Shown: positions 8,782-18,200 of the stretch, one piece after another
How positions within the stretch are numbered: the first letter of the stretch is position 1
How the letters are laid out: every line of letters begins with the position of its first letter
NCBI GenBank assembly: GCA_037176905.1
Contig: JBBBWG010002326.1
Span: 1-33,446, forward strand
Origin: Azolla pinnata
Taxonomy: Eukaryota > Streptophyta > Polypodiopsida > Salviniales > Salviniaceae
Direction of reading: 5' to 3'
DNA: 33,446 nucleotides
Translations under genes and position numbers: made by a program
Notes under the pieces: generated by a model
Told to the model about the DNA's origin: nothing
Seen by the model: only the letters and a program-made list of their open reading frames with translations
Database searches by the model: none

Positions 8782-8874
8782 GACAGTTCAATACTGAGAC
8801 TTGAGTCTCATGGCTTGCATGCATGATTGCCACTTCAATGGCTCTGAGGACTTATGATGTCGACAGACGTCACA
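8782..8874 (-). repeat. LTR fragment joined tail-on to the pol fragment
   Basis: This segment matches the LTR of the minus-strand chromovirus (13777-13905), including TTCAATACTGAGACT, GCATGATTGCCACTT and GACGTCACA. It is ~35 bp shorter, lacking the TATA part. Its orientation is opposite to the adjoining plus-strand pol fragment, so the junction near 8781 is a rearrangement. Confidence 0.7.
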
Positions 8875-8939
8875 CACAGTCAAGTCATCTAGCCAATCGG
8901 ACTAACAGAAACTTATATAATTTATTTCGTAAATATATC

Positions 8940-10006
8940 TTTATTATTACTATTTACAATTTTTGAAATCTATATATCTATTCATATACAAATCAATATG
9001 CGTGAATACATCTAAATATACATACAAATCTACATACACATGTATATATACATGAATATATAAATATTTATGTGTATATATGTATGCATATATAGGTGAA
9101 TATGCATGTATTGATAGATATACAAGTGCATTTGCATGTATGTTTCAATATACAGGTGAATGTGCTTGTATCTGACCATTTACAAGTCAATCTACATCAA
9201 CCATGTACATATATCTATGCATACACACACAAATATGCATGAAAAAATGAATATTTAGATGAATATGCATGTATGTATGCATATACAGGTGAATACATAC
9301 TAATATAAGTCAATTTGCAGCTATGTTGCAGCAAAAATATGCAGTACAATTTTACCACGTGGTTGGTGACCATATTGCAACATCGAGTCCCAGTACAATG
9401 ATATAATATATTAACTAAATTTGAAATAAAATGATTAATATCCAATTATCTATCCATATATACACCAAAATGCGTGTATGCATCTAAATACACACACATA
9501 TATAAATGAATATATTAATATTTATGGGTATATATATGTATGTAATCATATACAAGCGAATATGAAGCAAACATGTACATTATAGGCGAACATGCATGTG
9601 TGTATACATATACAAGTGAATACATACTAATATAAGTTAATTTGAAGCTCTATTGCAGCAAATAGTGCAGCTATGTTGCAAGAAATAGCGCATCTATGTT
9701 ACAAAAAATAACTGATATAAGTTAATTTGCAACTATGTTTTAGTAAATAGCAAAGATATATAGGTGAATATCTATGTAGTTATTCATATATAGGTGAATA
9801 TGTATGTATGTATGAATGTATAGATGAATATACATCTACGTTTTAATATACATGTGTATATGCATGTATATGCACATATATAGATGGATATGATCTATCT
9901 TATCTCCATATACAAGTGAATATGCAAAATGTATATATTGATGAATATATAGGTATTTTACTAATAGTGATAAATGTGTTTTATATACAGTTAAATCAAT
10001 GTATAC
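8940..10006 (+). repeat. AT-rich minisatellite arrays with decayed subterminal motifs
   Basis: Blocks at about 8960-9200, 9230-9310, 9440-9640 and 9750-10000 carry the same ~30-bp units (ATATACAGGTGAATATGCATG type). Between them (9310-9430, 9645-9745) are GCAGCTATGTTGCAGCAAA-type pieces that resemble worn CACTA-like subterminal motifs. No coding frame is supported. Confidence 0.6.
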
Positions 10007-10257
10007 AAGAGGAGACAGACAAGTAAGAAGTGAAATATCCCACATGAATAGTCACAGACAGACATCTTGTATAAATAGGCAGTGAGGGCTTGAACTCCTT
10101 ATTCATCATATGAGTTCTGAAATGAGGAAGGTTTTTGAAATGAAGAAGCTTTTGGAAATCTATATATTCTCAAATTGAGAACAAAAAGAAATATATAAAA
10201 ATAAAAAAACGAGGTTATATTCCTTTTTTTAATAAAAATATTTTTAATTTAATATCG
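10007..10257 (+). promoter_or_regulatory. TATA-containing repeat module, copy 2, with AT-rich tail
   Basis: AGAGGAGACAGACAAGTAAG through CTTGTATAAATAGGCAGTG to GGGCTTGAACTCC copies the module at 7323-7420. It is followed by ~140 bp of A/T-rich DNA before the copy C repeat. The same GGCTTGAACTCC follows a TATAAATAGGAG box at 31335 in the copia fossil, suggesting an LTR-type promoter. Confidence 0.45.
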
Positions 10258-10593
10258 TGTATATACACACACGTAAATAGACGTGGTAAATTCGTGTATA
10301 TTTCGCGTATATGCTTGTGTATATACGCACGACAATACTCGCGATAAAGCTCGCGTATATATGCGCAACAATACTTGCGGTAAAGCTCGCGTATACGCAC
10401 GACAATACTTGCGGTAAAGCTCGCATATATATGCGCGACAATAGTCGCGGCAAAGCTTGCAGCAATAGTCGCGGTAAAACTCGCGGCAATTTTTTATGTC
10501 ATTTGCCACAAGTTTTACCGCAATTTTGTATAAACTTTTGCAGATCAAATTTTGCGGTAAAACTCGCGACAAATTGACCAATACCTTGTAGTG
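10258..10593. repeat. CACTA-like subterminal repeat region, copy C, with intact terminus
   Basis: Repeats of GCGATAAAGCTCGCGTATA, ACGACAATACTTGCGGTAAA and related units lead to TTTTGCGGTAAAACTCGCG and the terminus GACCAATACCTTGTAGTG at 10593. Read from the other strand the end is CACTACAAGGTATTGG. The adjoining bases are ata (10594-10596). No matching second terminus with the same 3-bp flank was found nearby. The frames at 10244-10581 are repeat artefacts. Confidence 0.55.
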
Positions 10594-10620
10594 ATATTAT
10601 TAAGTACTAAAATATAATAT

Positions 10621-10770
10621 TTATCGATAGGAATAAGATAGTCTAATGGATAAGATATCTTGAGGAGCATTGGCAACATTCTCAGTAGGTTCCCATGTCC
10701 GATCATTAGGCGTGTACCCAAGCCAGTCCACAAGATAATATAACTTGTTGTGCATCATTTTTTAATCCAA
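10621..10770 (-). pseudogene. chromodomain at the end of integrase
   Basis: The minus strand translates to YYLVDWLGYTPNDRTWEPTE followed by NVANAPQDIL and a TAA stop at 10623-10621. The pattern Y-L-V-x-W-x-G-Y...TWEP is the chromodomain core that directs chromovirus integration to marked chromatin. An in-frame stop lies just upstream (QPILD then TAG/TGA-type break near 10762). Confidence 0.8.
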
Positions 10771-11039
10771 AATAGGTTGAACTTCATATTCTAGTCCTTC
10801 AAGGTATACTGGAGGTGGGGGTGGAAATATTCATCCTAGAATAGTAGTAGATGCACATGGTTCCAATAATGAGACATGGAATACTGGGTGAAAGTTCATA
10901 TGTCGAGATAGTTGTAATCGAAAAGCAACATCGTTGATTTTGTGAGATATCATAAAAGGATCAAGATGTTATTAGTCTAATTTTTCAGAAGGTCTAGTTA
11001 TCTTCACATTGCGGTGTAATAACTATACTCGGTCCCCAA

Positions 11040-12240
11040 TTTGAAACTTAGGTTCAATCTTAGAGCTAGAGTCCAAATGATGTCAATCTACTGCTTTCTT
11101 GTATGAGGCTTGAGCATGACGCAAATGGTATGAACGCTTGGCTTGAATGTCCTTTAGTTGCAATAAATGTTCATGAACAGTAGGGTTGTTGGAGATATCT
11201 GAATGTTCAAGCATCATCCAATGAGAATGATATCCTATGTTTGCAAAGAATGGACTATATCTTGTAGAAGAATGAATAGAATTGTTTTATACAAATTCTG
11301 CCATATACAAAAAATCAACCCAATCATCTTGCTGATAGTTGATGAAACATCAAAGATATTGCTCTAACATTTGGTTTGTTCATTCACTTTGACTATCAGT
11401 TTGAGGGTGATAACTTGAAGAAAATTTAGAAGAGATTTTGAGGATCTAAAGCAAGTGTTGTCAGGACTTTGAGATGAATTAAGCTCCTTGATCACTAATA
11501 ATATCATATGGAAGGCCATAATGTTTGAATACTTCTTGTATAACCATATTTGTTGTGTCTTGACTAGTAAAAGTCTTCACAGAGGGAAGGAAATGTGCCA
11601 TTTTGGTGAAATGGTTGACCATTGTAAGAATGGTGTCATAATCCTTAGAAAGTGGTAGATCTATAATGAAATCCAAAGTGATAGACTTTCATGGACCTAT
11701 TGGAGTGGGCAATGGGTGTAGCAAACCATATGGTTGATGTCAAGGAATTTTTTATTGACAACAAACATCACAACTACGAACATAGTCTTCAACAAAACTA
11801 CGAAGGTCAGGCCACCAATAGTTTTGAGTAACAAGCTCTAAAGTCTTGTGAACACCAAAATGTCCAGCCATTGGCATGTCATGACAATGATGTAATACTT
11901 GTAGTCAAGCTAGACCGTCTGGGACATATAAATGTTTGTTTCGGAAAAGCAAACAATCTCGCCAGCTAAATTGTCTATAATCTTTTATATGAGAATTCTC
12001 AGACCTTGAAGCAGAAGCTTGATCGGGAGTAATATTATTTAATACATTTTGGGCAAAAGAGTCTAACCTGATATCCCTTCGAATAGACTCTAGAAAACTT
12101 GAATTAGTTGGTACAACCAATACTTCTATTGTGCGTATTTGAAGGCATTCGGGTCCCAAAACTACTTGGTTTTGGTGGTTAAAAGTAGTTTCACCTAGAT
12201 GAGGTGCCATATACGACGTTGTGATAGAGCATCTGCTTTT
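11040..12240 (-). pseudogene. integrase (zinc-binding domain and DDE core), broken
   Basis: On the minus strand a linker (about 12210-11905, open) ends in LYVPDGLA. The HHCC zinc-binding domain follows (GHFGVHKTLELVTQNYWWPD; SCDVC, about 11895-11750). The catalytic core has MDFIIDLP (first Asp, near 11675), YDIISDQGA (second Asp, near 11485) and SYHPQTDSQSE with the Glu at 11385-11383. Stops directly follow QGA and QSE, and others occur downstream. The catalytic residues are still visible, but the frame is not translatable. Confidence 0.8.
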
Positions 12241-12344
12241 CCTTGGAGTGCCCTTGGACGATATACAGTGATGAAGTTAAAATGTGTCAAAATTTGGGCC
12301 CAACGAGCTTAACGATGATTTAACACTCGAGCATTCTGGAAATA

Positions 12345-13130
12345 CCTGAGATTCTTATAATCATTGTAAACTATGATTTGGTGGGAAGAACTTTCAAGGA
12401 GGTGACGCCATTGCTCTAAAGAATTTACAATAGATAGTTCTTTGCATGAACTTCATAGTTAATTTCTGCAGCTTCGAACTTTCGTGAATGAAATGCAATT
12501 GGATGTACACGTCCATCTTCTTTGACTAGCGATAATACACTCCCCAATGCAAAATCTGATACATCAGCTTCTAGAATAAAAGGTTTTGAGAGGTGGCATA
12601 AGCTAAAATTGGGGCTGATGTGAATGCTTGCTTCAAATTATCAAAAGTTTCAATTGCACTAGTATTCCACATAAATTTCTTGTTCATTAAGTTCTGTGAG
12701 AGGCAAGACGATCTTTGAGTAGTTCTTGATAAACTTCCGATAAAAATTCGCAAATCCCAAGAAACATTGTATGTCTCTTATTGATGTAAGTGTTTGCCAA
12801 TCAAGAATTTTTTGAACCTCTGATGGATCCATGGATATGCCTTGTTGTGAAATCACATACCCAAGAATTTAGCATGGCGTTGATCAAAGGTACATTTCTC
12901 CAACTTCGCAAAGAGTCCATATTTCCGATAGCCATTGTAGAACTTGACGAAGATGCATGTCATGCTCTTCTTGTGTCTTCAAGTAGATCAAGATGTCATC
13001 TAAATGCACTATGGTGAATACATCTAAGAAGTCACGAAAAATATCATTCGTCATGTGTTGAAAAATGGTCGGTGCATTGGTGAGGCCAAAAGACACAATA
13101 GTATCATGAGTACTAGCACAAAAGGTTTCA
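12345..13130 (-). pseudogene. reverse transcriptase and RNase H, broken
   Basis: Reverse transcriptase begins at HDTIVSFGLTNAPTIFQ near 13115 and continues FRDFLDVFTIVHLDDILIY, in which the usual Y-x-D-D reads H-L-D-D. The thumb and connection follow in another frame (LDWQTLTSIRDIQCFLGFAN near 12815; AIETFDNLKQAFTSAPIL near 12650). RNase H (12595-12345) is near-identical in motif order to the plus-strand fragment at 8146-8410. At least two frameshifts and several stops are present. Confidence 0.8.
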
Positions 13131-13576
13131 AAGTTCTCTAAGACTAGGGATTTCTTCTCTAGTAATGGTGCAAACCATGCTAGGGCAGTTCTTGCCAACA
13201 ATGTTCCAACTAGCCCTACTCTAGATGCATCGCTTGGATATCTAGTGTTGGGATGCATATTAATTACTAAGCACACCTGGTTTAAGAAACCTCGGAATTG
13301 GGAGCATGTACCATCAAACTTTTCTAGTAAACTAATCTTTGACTCTTTAATTGAACTTTGGGATGTCGAACCTTGTTGTCAAAGAGATAATACAACTAAT
13401 TCAAGTTGTTGCACTCTTTTAGATAGCTCTTCATTTTGTTGTGCCTTTTTAACACTCACTTTTTGTAAATATCTAAGAAGTTTCCGATTCTCTTGTTCTA
13501 ATGCAACAAATTTTGTCGTTAGAAGGTCAAGCTCTGATAGAATACGATCGTACTCTTGCTTGCTAACAGTCTCCAT
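13101..13576 (-). pseudogene. chromovirus Gag N-terminus and capsid, fused to reverse transcriptase
   Basis: An ATG at 13576-13574 opens METVSKQEYDRILSELDLL, a short coiled coil, which stops at 13379. The capsid continues in other frames: KFDGTCSQFRGFLNQVCLV near 13335-13280 and SRVGLVGTLLARTALAWFAP near 13225-13165, then ENFETFCAS. The capsid frame from 13276 runs on without a stop into reverse transcriptase to 12884, giving a Gag-RT reading frame of about 130 residues made by deletion. Confidence 0.75.
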
Positions 13577-13639
13577 TGTGATAATAACACTTGGACGAGA
13601 AACTTGAAAAAAAATTGACAATTCTGATTGAAACTATCA

Positions 13640-13905
13640 CGGCCGAAGCTCGTTGACAACAACAGGTTCGAAAGACATGAACACTACTAGAAGAAAACCA
13701 GATAAGAACAAGAAGACAAGATATGTATTACCAGGAGACTTGGAGTACAAGGCGTCGAAGATTGGCATTGAATCAAAATGGTTCAATACTGAGACTAGCT
13801 CAATATTTATATAGATCTAGGCCTCATGCATGCTCGCCACATGGCTCGTATGCATGATTGCCACTTGGGTGGCTTTGGGGACTTGCGATATCGATAGACG
13901 TCACA
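13640..13905 (-). repeat. LTR of the chromovirus (3' end uncertain)
   Basis: The minus strand starts TGTGACGTC at 13905, has CTATATAAATA (TATA box) at 13814-13804, and TCAGTATTGAACCA downstream, which may mark the transcript start. The U3 part is shared with 8782-8874. The 3' boundary was not fixed; a typical TGGTATCAGAGC primer site was not found before the Gag ATG. Confidence 0.6.
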
Positions 13906-13917
13906 AGTCGTTTTTTA

Positions 13918-14044
13918 ATAAGATATTATTAAGTGTTAAAATATAATATTTATCGATAGAAATATGATATCAGCCTATGGAGTTATAGGACAGAGGTTCA
14001 AATCTACATATGAACCTTTTGTGCTAGTACTCATGATACCAGCG
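13918..14044. repeat. rearranged sequence upstream of the chromovirus LTR
   Basis: 13919-13958 repeats, in the same orientation and almost exactly, the ~40 bp after the pol stop at 10594-10634. Further on, 14013-14039 is an exact 27-bp inverted copy of 13101-13127, the Gag-RT junction. Between them GGACAGAGGTTCAAATCT (~13988) looks like a pol III B box. No gene is supported. Confidence 0.6.
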
Positions 14045-14711
14045 CCACGGGGAAGTAGGTCGTAGCTTTTATATCGTCGCTTCAGGCGGCGACCGATGTC
14101 TACAAGTGAAAAGAGTCAGTTATTCGCGATTTCAAATGACGGGACAATTAAGCGGTCATAAAAAGAAGAGAAAGAAGAAGACGATGATAGAGGAATACAA
14201 ATAACAAGAGATACGATCTACTTTATTCAATTTATTGAAACATAAGAATTGAAATAGATCGATTATAATAAAATACTTCGGTTTTGAGCAAGTAGTGTTG
14301 ATAATGTGTTGTAAAGCGTGTCATCTGTAATCGATCTACGCATCAGAATAGTAGAATTCTAGAGATAACACATAAAGAAAGATTGAGAGAGATAGAAAAG
14401 ATTATATAATTAATATTGTTTATGATGATCTCTCACACACAAACTCTCTCTCTCTTACCACTCTCCGAACATTACTAGTGTGTGTGTATACTAATAGACA
14501 TGAGCTATTTTAGCTTATCTCTAGTCTCCACTCCTGAAATAGGAGGGTACGGATAAAGCAAGATTAGAGCCAACGTTAGAATAAGGAGCATGAGAGTTCT
14601 ATGTTAGAAATATGGGACGTGGAGAAGGGGAATGGGGTGTGGGTTGTTTCACAGTTAGTTTTCACAATAACAGTAACTGACTAACTAGCCGTCCAAATTG
14701 ATCAACAGATA
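14045..14711. other. non-coding, possible LTR remnant, with CT-rich SSRs
   Basis: On the minus strand, TGGTATCATGAG at 14042-14031 resembles the initiator-Met primer site with one inserted base, so the sequence above it could be a minus-strand LTR. CT/CA simple repeats lie around 14430-14490. The LTR reading is weak: no second LTR or coding region was found. Confidence 0.3.
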
Positions 14712-14845
14712 GACGATGGACACATACGCACATGCACGCACACTTACACCCGCACATCCATGCATGCACGCATACCTACATGCCTACATACATACATGCA
14801 CGCATGCGTACATGCTTACTTACATACCATACATGCACATCATTT
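14712..14845 (+). repeat. CATGCACG/CATACATG simple-repeat tract
   Basis: Degenerate 4-bp-period repeats (CATACATGCACGCATGCGTAC) lie ~350 bp upstream of the gene's ATG. The 115-codon frame at 14716-15063 is largely translated repeat (His/Tyr/Thr) and has no domain. Confidence 0.6.
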
Positions 14846-15184
14846 TCTGCCGTTTGAAAGAGCGAAGGAAATCAAACGCACGCACACAGAGGGAAGCCGG
14901 CTTGCCGTCAGCTTGTTGCGTGCCCTGTTTACTCGCAGAGAGAAGCATGCCTCTTGAAGATCATGAAATCAACCTCTGGATTCCATCCATCATCCCATCC
15001 TCTTTCCTGTTCCATCCATACCACAAGCGTCATATGTTGGAGAAATCCATGGGGATGGAGTAAAGATCTACAGCCTAGTGGAATAATCCAGTCATTTGTA
15101 ATGCCTTTCTTTTGACTTCCTCAAGAGTAATTGATCAGAGAAGATTGAGTGATTCCTTTGATCTCTTCTAAAGCTTTGACGTTC

Positions 15185-15274
15185 ATGGAGACAGCGGAGG
15201 ATGATGAGTTATGTAAAGAAGAGGTGGCCATTCCTGAGGACATTGAGAAACGATTTCAGCATCTGGTTGACGAG
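15185..15274 (+). CDS. exon 1 of the coiled-coil gene
   Basis: Thirty codons, METAEDDELCKEEVAIPEDI then EKRFQHLVDE, followed by the donor GAG|GTATAT. The frame ends in phase 0. The upstream in-frame TGA at 15146 supports this ATG as the start. Confidence 0.7.
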
Positions 15275-18200
15275 GTATATGAATCTTGTTGCCTGCAGAA
15301 ATGAAATATGGGCCTGGCATTATGATTGGTGAATATTATCTTTTAAAATCTTCCTAACTCTTAGATTAATCTTTACAGCTGATTGGCTAATGAAATCATG
15401 TGTGTGTGTGGGGGGGCTCATTATTCGTCCAGAGTATTCACAATGTTCTTCGATGCATATTCCGCTACTTTTGTAGGGTAAAAAGGGCTGATTGATCAAA
15501 ACATCTTTTTCATGTGTAGGGTCTTCAACACTTATCCTCGTCGATTGATTCAAAACGCATCTTTTTCATGCGTAGGCTCTTCAATCCTCTGTCCTGGTTG
15601 ATTGATCAAAACATCTTTTGCATCCTTAGGCTCTTCAACTCTCTGGTTCATTGATCGAAATAGCATTTGCATCCGTAGGTTCTTCAACTTGCTATCCAGG
15701 TTGAATGATCAACACATTTTTTGCATGCGTAAGCTATTCAATCCTCTATCCAGGTTGATCGATCAAAAAATCTTTTGCATGCATAGGCTCTTCAACCCGT
15801 AAGGATAGAGAGATAATATGAGAGCTTTCAGTTAGTCGGCTAGTCAGATGTAATCATGTGTTAAGGATCAAAATTCTGTCAATGTATATGCAATGTGTTT
15901 TCTTACTATGATTGCATCCATTTGCATTTCATTTTTCCTATGCACGAATGTACATACGCAGCTCTGTTCTTCTCTATTATACAAAATTAAGCTGGCGTGG
16001 ATTTTACACTGGCGTATGCTGCATTAAGTCAAATGATCTTTCTTGTGGATGCAGTGGTCAAGTTTCCAGCAGAGAGCAGGATCTTCAGTGTCAAAAAGAG
16101 AATCTCTTTCTGGTGATCTTGTAAGCCATCTCTAACTTCTCATTCTTGTTATATGAAATCTATGTTTAGCTTCAGAAGGATGTTCCATTACCAAAATGCA
16201 TTATGTCACAATCCAGTGAGAAACACTCGTGTCAGAGAGCTTTACCCATTTTCCTTGGTCACAATATGCTGTAGCACTGTGACTCCAGTTCTCATCACAC
16301 AACATGATTGGAGGCATCTGAAGTACTGTTTAAATCTCTTTATTCAATAAAGGTCGTAATAGGTAAGGGCATTTGCAAACTGTTGAAGGGGAGGACAGGA
16401 GTGAGTGTACGGAAAAAACGGTCCACAGAGAGAGAGAGAGAGTCGTGTTTTGGTGTGTACTAGTCTGCTTATGTTGGTCACAAACGACTGTTATAATTTA
16501 ACCCTCAAGGGGTTGCAGTAATTAAAATATGGCTAGCATACACTGAACAAAGTTTGCTGTCATGTATGATAGCTAGCTTGCCAAAGTTAACTAAGAGCAT
16601 TTCAAGCTACCAACTGTCACTGCAAAGATTGCACTTATCTTCGGCCAAAGTGAACTAAGGGCGTTTACACATAACCAGCTGGCCGAAGTGAACTGTAGGC
16701 CTTTATACCCAATATTCAGGCATGTAGGCCCTCCAACCATCTTGGCCATATCTCTGTCACTTTTGTTATCAGCTGAACGAAGCCATTATAACCCACTGAC
16801 CAATGTGCTTTTCTTCTGTTGGTGATCTCACAACCGTGGATCTTTCTGACGAAGAAGCTTAGTCCATCTAAAATCACTATGTCTGGAATCCTGGGCAGTT
16901 TTGCTAATCTAGTAATATGCGTCACATGCATACACATTGTGCGTGTTCCTGAGAATGAAACAACATTGATAAATGAAATCTCTTATTTTGTGTCTGATAA
17001 GCCAATTTAGTCTCTTAGAAGAGACATGGAAGTCTCCTTTCATCTGAACACACAGCACAGCAATATATGATGCCTCTGCAATTTTATCATCGAAGTGATG
17101 TTACTTTTCGTGTTCTTAGTGAAGATAGATTAACATTATAAGAGTTGATCTGTTGTCCGGTCTGATGGGTTATGAGGGCTTCTTGAAAGTCATTAATATA
17201 TCTTTTTTTCTTTATGTTTGTCTTCTCTCAAAAGATGGTAATACTTATATGTCTGATGTATTGTCTTGTTCAGTTTTATAGGTCATTATGGTTTCTTAAA
17301 AGACGTTAATATATCTTTCTCTCTGTTTTTCTTTCTTTCTTTCCTCTGTCTCATCATTACCTGCATAAATGAGAAATGTCTAAAACCTGCGCAGTAAAGT
17401 TTTAGATTAATTGGCGTGCCAATTATCAATCTAATCTGAGTAAAACATTGAGGTTCTTGTACCATTGAGAGGAAGGAAACTCTTGGTGTACAGTCCATGA
17501 AGGCATGATGCATAGCCTCGTATATCAAGCCTCTTTCAGTATTATATTATCTGTTGTGAATTATAAGTCTAAGATATTTTACATGAGTAACTTCTATTTT
17601 GAAAACTGTAGATAACTTCAACTGCAGGAAGATTATAAAGAATATCCCAGCAATGCGATACCAAATGATATCGATTCTCCCCTTGAGTCAAAACTGTCAG
17701 CCCACATATTAGGAAAAACAGGCTTGATAAGATTTCTCAAAACTTGGTTGATTCAGAAGAAAACTGATGGTACTCTTCCGAGTAATCAAACTCAAATTTG
17801 GAAGTTTGAAAACACATTCCATCTATTTCTGTAGACTATGTACATTAAGACATATATCATTTAAAAATCTTTACCGTTACATTGTTTAAGTGATGCTAAC
17901 AGTCATAGATATACCAATCACTATATATAATATTTATTCATTCCGTGGTTGTCACTGCAAAAAAAGCAATAATATTATTTTAAATCTGTGCTTTCATGCA
18001 GGAATGATGTATACAAAATGCTGTCTAATATAGAAGTCTTGCCAGAGAATTTGGAAGAACAGGAAATGCCTCACATTGTAGCTTCACTGTCCATAGTTAA
18101 AATAATGAAAAACTATATGTTTCCAAGAGTATCCATTTGAAGAAAATGTAGAATACTGCAACCACTTTGTTTCCTTTATATGTTTATTCATGCAACATCT

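Larger units (their letters stand above)
10597..13905 (-). mobile_element. Ty3 chromovirus, internally deleted
   Basis: Minus-strand order: LTR (from 13905, TGTGACGTC), Gag start at 13576, Gag capsid, reverse transcriptase, RNase H, integrase and a C-terminal chromodomain ending in a stop at 10621. Gag passes straight into reverse transcriptase near 13115, so the Gag zinc knuckle, protease and the N-terminal part of reverse transcriptase are missing. Stops and frameshifts occur throughout integrase. No clear LTR follows the chromodomain; a CACTA-like terminus abuts it at 10593. The element is inactive. Confidence 0.8.

Noticed and set aside
10630..10700. tRNA-like A box (TAGTCTAATGGATAAGA)
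   Set aside because: It is the reverse complement of the end of the chromodomain coding sequence (DILSIRLSY); no B box at the right distance.
14716..15063. 115-codon frame upstream of the coiled-coil gene
   Set aside because: Its first half is a CATG/CATAC simple repeat; no domain is visible. It may overlap the 5' UTR but is not supported as a gene.
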